DNA from: an uncultured Mycoplasmatota bacterium
Lineage (GTDB): Bacteria > Bacillota_I > Bacilli_A > RF39 > UBA660
Assembly: GCA_947056845.1 (NCBI GenBank)
Contig: CAMSCJ010000001.1
Location: 1-64,000 of the forward strand
Reading direction: 5' to 3'
Length of the DNA stretch: 64,000 bases
The notes under the pieces were generated by a model that worked only from the letters and a program-made list of their open reading frames with translations, did no database searches and was not told where the DNA came from. The translations under genes and the position numbers were made by a program. Below are positions 17,964-27,196 of the stretch, piece by piece; position 1 is the stretch's first letter; the number at the start of each line of letters is the position of its first letter.

Positions 17964-17999
17964 AAATTCGACAAAACTAGATTGTTTTTTAAGTCGACA
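17964..17999 (-). promoter_or_regulatory. two Spo0A-box-like sites upstream of the spoIIAA-sigF operon
   Basis: On the minus strand TTTTGTCGAATTT (17976-17964) contains a perfect TGTCGAA Spo0A box. TGTCGAC (17999-17993) is a second site with one mismatch. They lie about 50-85 nt before the spoIIAA-like start, as in the Spo0A-activated spoIIA promoter. A SigH -10 could not be assigned with confidence. Confidence 0.6.
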
Positions 18000-18034
18000 C
18001 ATTTTGACTTAATAATATATTATATAAAACTACA

Positions 18035-18496
18035 TTATTTAATTCTTTTCAGCATTTTAGTTTCCTCTAATAACTTATTAGTTTTAATTAAATCCCATTT
18101 TGGTGTATCAAAAATAAATGTATTAATATCACTAATATTAGTACCATTTATATTTTCATAAACAAATGGTTCTTCTTTAAAATTATCAGTATTAGATATT
18201 TTTAGAGAAAAAATAGAATTAAAATTATTAATTTTTATTTTTAAACTAGACAATGGATAATAATTTTCTAAATCAATAATATAATAATCTAAAAAATTAT
18301 AATTGAAATCTAATTTTTGATCAGCTATATATATATCAATATTATCAATATCAAAAACCTCTAAATTATAAAAATAAATATATCTAATTTCTTTGACCAT
18401 TCTATACTCATACATATAAGTTGGTTCCTTAAAAAAATTATTGATTGTATTTAAATGTAGATTAAATAATAAATTTATAAATAACAATATTTTCAA
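18035..18496 (-). CDS. exported hypothetical protein
   Basis: 153 residues with a short signal peptide (MKILLFINLLFNLHLNTI) and a beta-rich domain full of Asn, Asp, Ile and Tyr. No recognised motif and no cysteine. It precedes the Spo0A-box region of the spoIIAA-sigF operon in the same orientation, with about 120 nt between, so it is probably a separate unit. Function unknown. Confidence 0.5.
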   Translation of the reverse strand: MKILLFINLLFNLHLNTINNFFKEPTYMYEYRMVKEIRYIYFYNLEVFDIDNIDIYIADQKLDFNYNFLDYYIIDLENYYPLSSLKIKINNFNSIFSLKISNTDNFKEEPFVYENINGTNISDINTFIFDTPKWDLIKTNKLLEETKMLKRIK

Positions 18497-18593
18497 AACT
18501 TCTCACCTCTAAACATAAATATAGTTTGTAAATTCAAAAAATCCTTTAAAAAAACAAAAAAATTGCGAATTTCTTCACAATTTTAATTTTATA

Positions 18594-19688
18594 TTATGAA
18601 ATGTATGATTTATTCACCGTTATTACAGGGCGAATGCCAATTTGGGAATTAATCACAGTATAATCATCTAAAGAACCAGCTCTACGTACTGGCCATGCAC
18701 GATCTAAATCAACAAAGCTATTAGTCCAATATCCTCTCATATTACTGATATTATTTCCTGTCGCATTATTAATACAGCCATACGAAACACAGTCATTAGA
18801 TGTATGATCATACAGCCAGCCATAATTTCTTTCAGTTGGTATTTCTTGCGTTAATGTATCAAAATAATACCACGAACTAGTGCTAGTTTCTACAAAGTCT
18901 GTTTTTCCTGTTATAGTATTTATCTCATTAGCTGTTATTAGTCGTGGATTTAAACTACTATTCCATCCTGTTATATCACTAACTAATTGTGCATTTCTAT
19001 TATTCCAATTATCTACTGTTGCTGTCGTGTTATGATCTAGTATCATCGTATAATTTTCTCCATCATCTTCGTAAGCATACCATTTCATACAACCCACTTT
19101 TGTTTCTGTAACACTATTCACATTACTTGCATCACAATATTTTATTAAATCAGTTGGATCTAAATAAACTACTGCTTTAACACCTGTATAACCATCCCCG
19201 CTTGGTTTTTCACTTGTTGGCCCTTGTACTACTGGGGTATTTCCACCATCATCATTTTGTGTACACACTGCTATAGAGTTTTTATAATTACAATTAAATC
19301 CATTTATTTTTAAATTTTCTGCTACTATATTACTACCATTTGACCTTATTTTAATGGTTCCACTCTTTGGTTTAGTTCCTTTAAATTCTAATGTTTTTAG
19401 TTCATCTAAATTATATCCTGTTAAATTTGTCGCTTGTAAATCACAACTACTACCATTACAATCAAATACTAATTCTGCACTAGGTAAAGACCCTCTATTT
19501 TGTAACATAAAATTCGATACATAAGTTTCTGCTGACTCAATTATTCCGTATGTTGAATCTTCTGCAGCGCTTAATCTTGCCTTATTTAATATTTTTAATA
19601 TTTGTGGTACTGCTATTAAAGCTATTACTGCAAGTATTACAATTACTGCTAATAATTCTATAAGGGTAAAACCATTTCTCTTTTCCAT
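18594..19688 (-). CDS. pseudopilin-like surface protein, copy 1
   Basis: 364 residues. Class III prepilin leader MEKRNGFTLIELLAVIVIL, N-terminal helix (to about residue 40), then a pilin head with a disulfide-type pair (FDCNGSSCDL). A linker rich in Gly/Pro/Thr (about 140-165) leads to a C-terminal domain with CDASNVNSVTETKVGCMKWY, a GYWTNSFVD segment and GIRPVITVN, resembling the DUF1566/DUF6273 type. The N-terminal 140 residues are nearly identical to copy 2 at 20891, whereas the C-terminal parts differ. No prepilin peptidase or assembly ATPase is in the window. Probably a displayed or adhesive protein. Confidence 0.75.
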   Translation of the reverse strand: MEKRNGFTLIELLAVIVILAVIALIAVPQILKILNKARLSAAEDSTYGIIESAETYVSNFMLQNRGSLPSAELVFDCNGSSCDLQATNLTGYNLDELKTLEFKGTKPKSGTIKIRSNGSNIVAENLKINGFNCNYKNSIAVCTQNDDGGNTPVVQGPTSEKPSGDGYTGVKAVVYLDPTDLIKYCDASNVNSVTETKVGCMKWYAYEDDGENYTMILDHNTTATVDNWNNRNAQLVSDITGWNSSLNPRLITANEINTITGKTDFVETSTSSWYYFDTLTQEIPTERNYGWLYDHTSNDCVSYGCINNATGNNISNMRGYWTNSFVDLDRAWPVRRAGSLDDYTVINSQIGIRPVITVNKSYIS

Positions 19689-19883
19689 ATACTGCTCCCT
19701 TGTCTATTATATAAATTGAAATATAACATTAACTATTATCTATTCAATACTTCTCTTTTTATTCTTTACAGTATTTATTATATATTTTTTCATTATTTTA
19801 TGGCTAATTTTAATGTTATATTTTTTGAAGATAATTTATTAAAAAGACAAAAAATCTTTAAAATATTTCTATCTTAAAGATTC
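19261..19883. repeat. tandem duplication, copy 1 (pilin 5' half and upstream region)
   Basis: Nearly identical to 21588-22210, at a constant offset of 2327 bp. The repeat covers the first ~140 codons of the pilin gene, about 190 bp upstream, and the last codons of an Rpn gene (ESLR and stop). Confidence 0.9.
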
Positions 19884-20690
19884 TATTTCTTTTACTGATA
19901 AATTCGTATACTTTGAAATTAATGAAACATCAACATTTTCTGTTAACATATTTTTAGCTATTTCTTTTTTGTTTTGAATAACGCCTTGACTTATTCCTTG
20001 ACTTATTCCCTCTCTTTTTCCAACTTTATAAGCCGTATCATAATGCTCTGTTTCATTCATCATTAGTCTTTCAATATCTTCCATTTTCTTATACTCCTTA
20101 CTATCTAAATTATATCTTTTTATTTCTTCTAATATTTTTTTACAAATATCACTTGTAATTGTCTTATCTAATTCATTTATATTTTCTGTATTAAATAAAT
20201 TTACTAATTCATAATATTTATTTTCTTTATTATTTTTATTAACTTTGGTTAAATCAAATATTTCATATTCTAACTTTTTAGTAAATATTTTGTTTTTTAC
20301 TTTCAATCTAACACTATTTTTGATTTTACTATTAAATAATGGATAATTAATTATGGCATAGACTTTTATACTTTTTAAATTCTCGTAATCTTCACCTTCT
20401 TCTAAACAATGGTTAGTTATTATATTAGATGAATAAAATAGTAATCTATCTTCAAAATTATGTCTATCGATATTTTGTAACTCTAATATAACAATTTCAC
20501 CATCAACATTGAGTAGCATATCTACAATTCCTACTTTTCCTTCTTTATGAGTTTTAATTAAATAGGTATTTAAATATTCGATTTCTTTAGCTTTAATATC
20601 AAAAAAACTAAATAATAATTGTTTTAAATATCCTTCTTTACTAAATATTTTTTTAAATAAGTAATTATTTTCTAATGTGTATAATTTCAT
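19869..20690 (-). CDS. Rpn family recombination-promoting nuclease/putative transposase
   Basis: 273 residues, full length. PD-(D/E)XK core near residues 55-75: GIVDMLLNVDGEIVILELQN, with the Asp, the Glu-x-Gln and the preceding Lys region in place. Then an alpha-helical domain (KMEDIERLMM) and a variable repeat (GKREGISQGISQG). The end is VDVSLISKYTNLSVKEIESLR. Rpn proteins are DNA endonucleases that raise RecA-independent recombination. It lies between the two near-identical pilin genes, and a trace of its 3' end occurs beside copy 2, so it took part in, or was carried by, that duplication. The window holds two further paralogues. Confidence 0.85.
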   Translation of the reverse strand: MKLYTLENNYLFKKIFSKEGYLKQLLFSFFDIKAKEIEYLNTYLIKTHKEGKVGIVDMLLNVDGEIVILELQNIDRHNFEDRLLFYSSNIITNHCLEEGEDYENLKSIKVYAIINYPLFNSKIKNSVRLKVKNKIFTKKLEYEIFDLTKVNKNNKENKYYELVNLFNTENINELDKTITSDICKKILEEIKRYNLDSKEYKKMEDIERLMMNETEHYDTAYKVGKREGISQGISQGVIQNKKEIAKNMLTENVDVSLISKYTNLSVKEIESLR

Positions 20691-20890
20691 ATTTGTTAAC
20701 TTATAATTAAATTATACTTTTTTTATGTTTCTTAGTCAATAGTATCGTATTTTTTATTTTGACAATTTTTATAAAGTAAATTTAATTTTAGTTGTTATTT
20801 GCACCTCCATACTTTTAATATAGTATAAAAGTTCTTAAAATCCTTTTTAAAATGCAAAAAATTGCGGAAAATACGCAATTTTATTTTATA

Positions 20891-22015
20891 CTATGAAATC
20901 TTATTTTTTGGGACTGTTATTACAGGGCGGACACCATTATTGTAATTAACCATGCGTCCCGTTAAATAACCACTATATGTTATATTCCAAACACCATAAG
21001 TTTGATAAAAAACTGTTGAACTAGTCCAATATCCAATATCACTTGTTCCCATTGAATTATTTAAACAACCATATAATTTGCAATCTGAATTTGTTCTGTC
21101 GAATAGCCAACCGTATTTACTAGGTGAAGGCCATGGACTTGGTTGAGATTCAGTTTTTGTTTCAAAATAAATTGAAACACCTGATGTAGCAGAATTCCAG
21201 TTATCTTTGCCTATTATTTTAACAATTTCATCAGCTGTTATTAATCTTGGACTTAAACTACTATTCCAATTAGATGTATCATCTGCTAATGAAGCTGCAA
21301 CTTCGCCCATACTGCTATTATCTCCACTTGAATTCCAAGCTACTAATGCTGTCGTGTTATGATCTAGTATCATTGTATAATCTGCTCCATCATCTTCGTA
21401 AGCATACCATTTCATACAACCAACTTTTGTTCCTGTAACACTATTTACATTACTTGCATCACAATATTTTGTTAAATCATTTGGATCTAAATAAACTATT
21501 GCCTTAACACCTGTATAACCATCCCCACTTGGTGTTTCACTTGTTGGTCCTTGTACTACTGGGGGATTTCCGCTACCATCATTTTGTGTACACGTTGCTA
21601 TAGAGTTTTTATAATTACAATTAAATCCATTTATTTTTAAGTTTGCTGCTACTATATTACTACCATTTGAACTTATTTTAATGGTTCCACTCTTTGGTTT
21701 AGTTCCTTTAAATTCTAATGTTTTTAGTTCATCTAAATTATATCCTGTTAAATTTGTCGCTTGTAAATCACAACTACTACCATTACAATCAAATACTAAT
21801 TCTGCACTAGGTAAAGACCCTCTATTTTGTAACATAAAATTCGATACATAAGTTTCTGCTGACTCAATTATTCCGTATGTTGAATCTTCTGCAGCGCTTA
21901 ATCTTGCCTTATTTAATATTTTTAATATTTGTGGTACTGCTATTAAAGCTATTACTGCAAGTATTACAATTACTGCTAATAATTCTATAAGGGTAAAACC
22001 ATTTCTCTTTTCCAT
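20891..22015 (-). CDS. pseudopilin-like surface protein, copy 2
   Basis: 374 residues, organised as copy 1: leader MEKRNGFTLIELLAVIVIL, pilin head with paired cysteines, Gly/Pro/Thr linker, and a C-terminal domain with a GYWTSSTVFYQTYGVW segment and GVRPVITVP. The first 140 residues match copy 1 almost exactly. After residue 150 the two share only family-level similarity, with insertions (for example SSGDNSSMGEVAASLADD). Conserved display stalk and diverged tip suggest different ligands, or antigenic variation by recombination through the shared 5' half. Confidence 0.75.
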   Translation of the reverse strand: MEKRNGFTLIELLAVIVILAVIALIAVPQILKILNKARLSAAEDSTYGIIESAETYVSNFMLQNRGSLPSAELVFDCNGSSCDLQATNLTGYNLDELKTLEFKGTKPKSGTIKISSNGSNIVAANLKINGFNCNYKNSIATCTQNDGSGNPPVVQGPTSETPSGDGYTGVKAIVYLDPNDLTKYCDASNVNSVTGTKVGCMKWYAYEDDGADYTMILDHNTTALVAWNSSGDNSSMGEVAASLADDTSNWNSSLSPRLITADEIVKIIGKDNWNSATSGVSIYFETKTESQPSPWPSPSKYGWLFDRTNSDCKLYGCLNNSMGTSDIGYWTSSTVFYQTYGVWNITYSGYLTGRMVNYNNGVRPVITVPKNKIS

Positions 22016-22210
22016 ATACTGCTCCCTTGTCTATTATATAAATTGAAATATAACATTAACTATTATCTATTCAATACTTCTCTTTTTATTCTTTACAGTA
22101 TTTATTATATATTTTTTCATTATTTTATGGCTAATTTTAATGTTATATTTTTTGAAGATAATTTATTAAAAAGACAAAAAATCTTTAAAATATTTCTATC
22201 TTAAAGATTC
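21588..22210. repeat. tandem duplication, copy 2
   Basis: Partner of 19261-19883 at a 2327-bp offset. At its right end the copy stops inside the last codons of an Rpn gene (TTAAAGATTC). This marks the boundary of the duplicated unit. Confidence 0.9.
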
Positions 22211-22241
22211 AGAATAATAACAAAAATACATTATCATTATA

Positions 22242-23633
22242 TTAATTAAAAATCATAATTTTATCTTTAGTATTCTCATTTACCTTAACAGTAACTTGAC
22301 CACCAAATAAATAATTATAATTATATACATCATGTTCCTTTAAATCACAAATAATAATATTAAACATTTCACTTAAATTAAATCTTTTTTTATTATACGG
22401 ATGAATTTCTAAATTAATATTTCTTGTACCATGACTAGTATATTTTACTACTTCTGTTAATTTACTATAATAATCGATTGATACAATTACTTCATTGTCT
22501 TCTAAAGTATCATCAATAACAATTTCGTTTTCATACATGTCATGGATACGTAAATTATTTTCTATTTGAATAGTCTCTGTATAATTATCAAGTTTAATAT
22601 CTGGCAATTTATCATAAAAAGTAAATTCAAATAAGGTTGATATAAAGATTATACCTCCTATAATTGTAATAACAAGACTTGTAAAAAAAGGCCATATATA
22701 AGTTCTTTTCCGAGTAATAATAAGGCGATTAAGGGTATCAAATAACCAACTACTACCAATACTTAAGCCTAAAAAAGCAATAAATATTCCTAGAATTGGT
22801 ACACCTTTAATTAAAAAATATAAACTTATACCTGTTGCTGTAAAAAGACCAACAATAACTGAACAAAGAGGAATCATAATAACAATTATAAAAAATATTT
22901 TTAGTATGACTGAAAAAACACTACTTGATTTTTTTTGTTCATTTTTTTTATCATCTTGATTATATAACGTATCAATATTAGAATATTTATTATTATCTAT
23001 TTTATTAACGTTTTTTTTTACATCATTTGGTGTTTCTACATTGTTTATTGTTTTTTCACTATTAAAATATTTCTTAAAGAAAATAACTCCAACCAATACA
23101 CAACATATAATATAAAATAACCACATAATAATATTCCATACAATATTTAATCCAAAGTCAAAGGGATCAAAAATACCTCCTAAAATAGAGCTACCTAAGC
23201 CTTTTAATAAATAGAAAGGAATTCTAAGAATACCCAAAATAATTAAAAAGACAAAAGCCTTAAGAATTATTTCAAAAATAGTTTCTAGCGTCAAATTATT
23301 ACCTGAATTTTTAAAATCGTTAACAACATTAGTTGTTGTATCAGCTAATTTTTTAGCTCCCCTTTTAATAAAATCTTCAGTCGTATTAGCAACTTCCTTC
23401 GCTTTTTTACTAAATCCATTATCATAATCAGGATTTATTTTATAAGACTCTAATATTTCTTTTACTAATGAGTCAATATTTCCAAATTCTAAAACAGCTT
23501 GTTCTTCCGTTTCGCCATTTTTAACTTTTTCATTTATAATGTCACTATATTCATTTATGATATCTTTTCGCTCATTTTCATTTAAAACTTTTAATCGTTT
23601 TTCTAATTCACTAATAAATTGTTTTTTAGTCAT
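22242..23633 (-). CDS. DUF1700 (HAAS) family membrane protein
   Basis: 463 residues. The N-terminus (MTKKQFISELEKRLKVLNEN through EEQAVLEFGN) is the HAAS/DUF1700 helical domain. It is followed by several transmembrane segments and a C-terminal extracytoplasmic beta-rich domain that looks like DUF4097. The start overlaps the end of the PadR gene by 8 nt. The pair PadR plus DUF1700 is a recurrent two-gene module in Firmicutes, where the membrane protein is controlled by, and may signal to, the regulator. Confidence 0.85.
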   Translation of the reverse strand: MTKKQFISELEKRLKVLNENERKDIINEYSDIINEKVKNGETEEQAVLEFGNIDSLVKEILESYKINPDYDNGFSKKAKEVANTTEDFIKRGAKKLADTTTNVVNDFKNSGNNLTLETIFEIILKAFVFLIILGILRIPFYLLKGLGSSILGGIFDPFDFGLNIVWNIIMWLFYIICCVLVGVIFFKKYFNSEKTINNVETPNDVKKNVNKIDNNKYSNIDTLYNQDDKKNEQKKSSSVFSVILKIFFIIVIMIPLCSVIVGLFTATGISLYFLIKGVPILGIFIAFLGLSIGSSWLFDTLNRLIITRKRTYIWPFFTSLVITIIGGIIFISTLFEFTFYDKLPDIKLDNYTETIQIENNLRIHDMYENEIVIDDTLEDNEVIVSIDYYSKLTEVVKYTSHGTRNINLEIHPYNKKRFNLSEMFNIIICDLKEHDVYNYNYLFGGQVTVKVNENTKDKIMIFN

Positions 23634-23949
23634 TAACCTTACACTCCTTTATAAATTTATTTACTGATTCTGAAAATAATTCCCAACTTTTCAATAACTC
23701 ATGCATTTGCTTAATCCCAAGTTCAGTAATTTTATAGTATTTTCTAGGTGGTCCCTCCGTTGATTCTACTAAATATGTATCAAAATATCTTTCGTTAGTT
23801 AATCTTTTTAATAATGGATAAATTGTCCCATCATTAACATCAACTACTTTAGAAACTTCCATAATTAGTTCATAACCATACATATCGTGTTTACTAACCG
23901 ATAATAGTACAATAAGTTCAAGAACACCCTTTTTAAATTGTGTATTCAT
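23626..23949 (-). CDS. PadR family transcriptional regulator
   Basis: 107 residues. Winged helix with the PadR features YGYELIMEVSKV, DGTIYPLLKRLTNERY and PPRKYYKITELG, then a short C-terminal helix. It is the first gene of a two-gene operon with the DUF1700 protein. A palindrome (TACTTG-7-CAAGTA) overlaps the -35 region of its own promoter, so negative autoregulation is likely. Such regulators often respond to membrane or phenolic stress; the inducer here is unknown. Confidence 0.92.
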   Translation of the reverse strand: MNTQFKKGVLELIVLLSVSKHDMYGYELIMEVSKVVDVNDGTIYPLLKRLTNERYFDTYLVESTEGPPRKYYKITELGIKQMHELLKSWELFSESVNKFIKECKVND

Positions 23950-23965
23950 GCCTCACCTCAATATA

Positions 23966-23997
23966 ATTCTATACCCACTACTTGGTATTGTCAAGTA
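23966..23997 (-). promoter_or_regulatory. PadR promoter with overlapping operator
   Basis: On the minus strand TTGACA and TAGAAT are 17 nt apart. The inverted repeat TACTTG-N7-CAAGTA (23979-23997) covers the -35 and part of the spacer. Confidence 0.6.
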
Positions 23998-24066
23998 CTA
24001 AAATATTTTTTATAGTAAAAGTTCTATTTCTATGATAAAATAACCTTAATTTAGGTGGTGAAAAAT

Positions 24067-25197
24067 ATGTATACCTATAAGGAATTAGATTTGATTGATA
24101 CTAATGATAGACATTTCTTCTACTTTGAAGATAAAATAACACCTTTAAAATTAGAACTCGAGAAATTAGTGCAAAGTTTAGACTATATGCATAATAAAGA
24201 ATTTGCTGATAAGGTTTTATTTCCTTATGAAGTTAAATTTAATAATGCTGCCGAAACTTATAATGATGATGTCTCTTTAATAAATGAAACTATTAATAAT
24301 AAAGATATTGCAACAACAGAAAAAGAAAAAAGAATTTTAAATTTATATAATGGTTATAAATATATTTTAAGAAATAATATGGCTATCAATAAAGAAAACT
24401 TAAGGCATCTTTATACTATTTTATCAAATGGCCTAATTAATGACTATGATCGAGTAAATATGGGAGAATATTATCGAAATGGAAGAAATACCATTACCTC
24501 TCCCTACTTAGATAAACCCGATATAGAATGTTTCGATTATAAAAAATTATCTAAATATATGGATATTTTATTTAATTTTATAAATACAAATAATAATTTT
24601 GAATTACTCACTAATTATTATATTAAATCACAAATTATCCACTTTTATTTTGTTTATTTACACCCCTATTTTGATATTAATGGGAGAACAAGTCGTACTA
24701 CTAGTATGTGGTATTTATTAAATAATAAAGCCTATCCTTATATTATTTTTAATCGTTGTGTTATGTTGCATAGAAATAAATATTGTATTGCTATCGAAGA
24801 TGCTATAAAGTATCGAAATCTTACTTTTTTTATCAATTATATGCAACAACGAGTAATTGAAGAATTGGAAAAAGAATATCTTATTGATAGTATTAATAGT
24901 TCTAATAATAATCTTAGTACTACTGATATTCAAACATTACAATATATTATTTCATTTAATGGACCAAAAAATGTAAATCATTTTGCTTATATGTATAATA
25001 ATTACAATGAAAAAAGAACAAAAAAAGAAATTTTGGAAACAATGATTAATCCTTTAATAGAAAAAGATATTCTTAAAATAATTCGAACTACTAATAAAAA
25101 TATATATGGTAATAAACCAAATTTTATTTTTGATATTAACTATAATAATATTGATATAGATAAAGAAAAAGTTAAACATTTATCTTTAGATATTTAA
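24067..25197 (+). CDS. Fic family protein with C-terminal winged-helix-like region
   Basis: 376 residues. The Fic core is near residue 205: HPYFDINGRTSR, against the consensus HxFx(D/E)GNGRxxR. The first Gly is replaced by Ile but the catalytic His, the acidic residue and both Arg are kept. Fic enzymes transfer AMP or another nucleotide to protein hydroxyl groups. A perfect (S/T)xxxE(G/N) inhibitory motif was not found; NNAAETYND may be a degenerate form. The C-terminal 100 residues look like a winged helix (TDIQTLQYIISFNG, ILETMINPLIEKDILKI). The start is set by AGGTGGTG 6 nt upstream. Monocistronic. Confidence 0.8.
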   Translation: MYTYKELDLIDTNDRHFFYFEDKITPLKLELEKLVQSLDYMHNKEFADKVLFPYEVKFNNAAETYNDDVSLINETINNKDIATTEKEKRILNLYNGYKYILRNNMAINKENLRHLYTILSNGLINDYDRVNMGEYYRNGRNTITSPYLDKPDIECFDYKKLSKYMDILFNFINTNNNFELLTNYYIKSQIIHFYFVYLHPYFDINGRTSRTTSMWYLLNNKAYPYIIFNRCVMLHRNKYCIAIEDAIKYRNLTFFINYMQQRVIEELEKEYLIDSINSSNNNLSTTDIQTLQYIISFNGPKNVNHFAYMYNNYNEKRTKKEILETMINPLIEKDILKIIRTTNKNIYGNKPNFIFDINYNNIDIDKEKVKHLSLDI

Positions 25198-25227
25198 CCT
25201 TTTCTTTTTAATTTTATTATGGACAAA

Positions 25228-25255
25228 ATAAATAAGTTTTTTTGAAACATATAAT
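25228..25255 (+). promoter_or_regulatory. possible SigE-type promoter of sigK
   Basis: CATATAAT (25248-25255) matches the SigE -10 CATACAMT with one mismatch. An ATAAAT lies 14 nt upstream. sigK is SigE-dependent in other spore formers. The -35 match is weak. Confidence 0.4.
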
Positions 25256-25274
25256 TATTTGGGATGTGATTTAT

Positions 25275-25976
25275 GTGTTAAAAAAACTTTTTAAATTGTT
25301 ATTTAAAGATTTTTATCTTTTTACAGCTGCCTACTCTAATAATGTTTTCCCTGATCCACTATCTAAAGAAGAAGAAGATTATTATGTTGAAAAATGTCGA
25401 TTGGGTGATGAAGATGCTAGAAATAAATTAATAGAACACAACTTAAGGCTAGTCGCCCATATTGTAAAAAAGTATGAACATAAACGTGATGATGCCGACG
25501 ATCTAATTAGCATTGGAACAATTGGATTAATTAAAGGTATTGATAGTTTCTCTTATAAACATGGCACTAGAATAACTACTTATTGTGCAAGATGTATCGA
25601 AAATGAGATCTTAATGCATTTTAGAAGTGATAAAAAAAATAATAAAAATGTTAGTATTAATGAATCAGTCGGTTTTGATAAAGATGGAAATGAAATAACT
25701 TTATTAGATATTTTAAAAACACCAAAACCTGATTTTGCTACTGATTTACATAATAAACAAAACTTAGATTTACTAAAAGAATATTTTGATATATTAAATG
25801 AACGCGAGAAAGAAGTTATTATCAAACGTTATGGTTTATTTGGAACTGATGAGGTAACACAAAAAGAAATCGCTAAAGAATTAGGTATTTCTAGAAGTTA
25901 TGTTTCACGTATTGAAAAAAGAGCACTTACTAAAATGCTCCGTGAATTTCTGAAAAATAAAAATCATACCTTTTAG
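25275..25976 (+). CDS. sigK: sporulation sigma factor SigK
   Basis: 233 residues from a GTG with GGATGTGAT 4 nt upstream. The match to SigK is strong: LSKEEEDYYVEKCRLGDEDA, LIEHNLRLVAHIVKKYEH, DLISIGTIGLIKGIDSF, TYCARCIENEILM and region 4 EVTQKEIAKELGISRSYVSR. A hydrophobic N-terminal stretch of about 20 residues (LFKLLFKDFYLFTAAYSNNV) resembles the pro-sequence cleaved in pro-SigK. SigK directs late mother-cell genes such as coat genes. The reading frame is uninterrupted, so there is no skin element in sigK itself in this genome. Confidence 0.93.
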   Translation: MLKKLFKLLFKDFYLFTAAYSNNVFPDPLSKEEEDYYVEKCRLGDEDARNKLIEHNLRLVAHIVKKYEHKRDDADDLISIGTIGLIKGIDSFSYKHGTRITTYCARCIENEILMHFRSDKKNNKNVSINESVGFDKDGNEITLLDILKTPKPDFATDLHNKQNLDLLKEYFDILNEREKEVIIKRYGLFGTDEVTQKEIAKELGISRSYVSRIEKRALTKMLREFLKNKNHTF

Positions 25977-26929
25977 TTTGCTAAATAATAAGCATAGTAT
26001 TCATCAAATGTTATACCTAAATTGTGAATTTTAGTAGCGACTTCAACACCAACATAACGATATCTGCATGGTTCAAAATCATAACCAGTAATATCCTTCT
26101 TATCCTTAGGATATCTTAAAATAAACCCATATTTATAAGAGTTATCCTCTAACCATTTAAACTCTTCAGTATCCGCAAAAGTATCTTTGGTGGCATTATT
26201 AGTTGTAATATCAATTGTATATCCTGTCTGATATTCTGAAAAACCAGGTCGCGCAGCTAATGTGTCGGCTTTTTTTACACCATATCGATCAACATAACGA
26301 TTATAAGTTTCTTTTTGTTCATCATAAGTTCGATAGCCAGAAGAAATAATGAGTTTTTTATCACTATTTTTAGCGGCATCAAACATTTCAATAAATTTTT
26401 GATAAGCCTCATTTTTCATTTTATTTTCTCCATAGCAATACCAATTTTTAACATCAACAATATCACTTGGATCATAATTTTCTGGTAAATAGTGATATTT
26501 ATTAACAAGCATTAATTTACCATCATCTATTTTAGTTTCAATTGCGTTATCATAGTAATCGTAATTTGCTTTAACATTAACAATACTAACAATATGGTCT
26601 AATGACTCACTATCATGTTTTTGATAATATTCTAAATAGGCATCTAAATTTTTTAAAATAAAATATTTCTGTTTAAAAAAATCTACTAAATGTTCATTAT
26701 AATCTTTTTCTAAAACTAAATCTTTGATTGTATCATCCTGACTTAATAAATACTCTAATGCTTCATCTTTATAGCCATGGTTTTCTAATTTATATTCATA
26801 GCTAGCAAGGAGTTTTTGATGTTCTTTATTTTTCTTAACACCAATGATAATACCTGTTGTAATAACAACGGTTCCCGCCAAAGCAATTAAACCAATTTTT
26901 ACATTTTTTTTAAGTCGACGTTTTGCCAT
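25973..26929 (-). CDS. VanY/M15B-like protein with all zinc-binding histidines lost (pseudoenzyme)
   Basis: 318 residues. A cytoplasmic basic stretch (MAKRRLKKN), a transmembrane anchor (about 12-32), a helical linker, and a D-Ala-D-Ala carboxypeptidase fold. Active VanY enzymes carry PGHSEHQTGLAVD and EPWHYRY. Here the same places read PGFSEYQTGYTID and EPCRYRY, so His becomes Phe, Tyr and Arg; the Asp remains. The scaffold (SGYRTYDEQ, YGFILRYPKDKKDITGY) is otherwise well kept, which suggests a peptidoglycan-binding role without catalysis. An intact homologue is at 53080. It lies tail to tail with sigK. The start MAKRR is set by AGGGAAG. Confidence 0.8.
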   Translation of the reverse strand: MAKRRLKKNVKIGLIALAGTVVITTGIIIGVKKNKEHQKLLASYEYKLENHGYKDEALEYLLSQDDTIKDLVLEKDYNEHLVDFFKQKYFILKNLDAYLEYYQKHDSESLDHIVSIVNVKANYDYYDNAIETKIDDGKLMLVNKYHYLPENYDPSDIVDVKNWYCYGENKMKNEAYQKFIEMFDAAKNSDKKLIISSGYRTYDEQKETYNRYVDRYGVKKADTLAARPGFSEYQTGYTIDITTNNATKDTFADTEEFKWLEDNSYKYGFILRYPKDKKDITGYDFEPCRYRYVGVEVATKIHNLGITFDEYYAYYLAN

Positions 26930-27196
26930 CATCTTCCCTACTTTCACTATACTACCTATTGTAATAATAGCATTATCATGTTTGAATGTCAATATGTGTA
27001 AAGAATACTTTAATTTTTAAATATAGCTTGACTTTTTAATATAACACATATAATAAAATTGAGAATCGAATATAAGTAAGGCTACTTCTAACATAAAAAA
27101 TAATTTATATAATCTTTTATGTTAATGGCAATTTATATTATCCAAAAGATTTTAATATCCTTATTAATTTATAGCTTTTTTATTAAACGATTTGTA

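Noticed and set aside
25275-25976. sigK interrupted by a skin element
   Set aside because: The SigK frame is continuous from pro-sequence to region 4; the skin-like element of this window lies in a coat gene instead.
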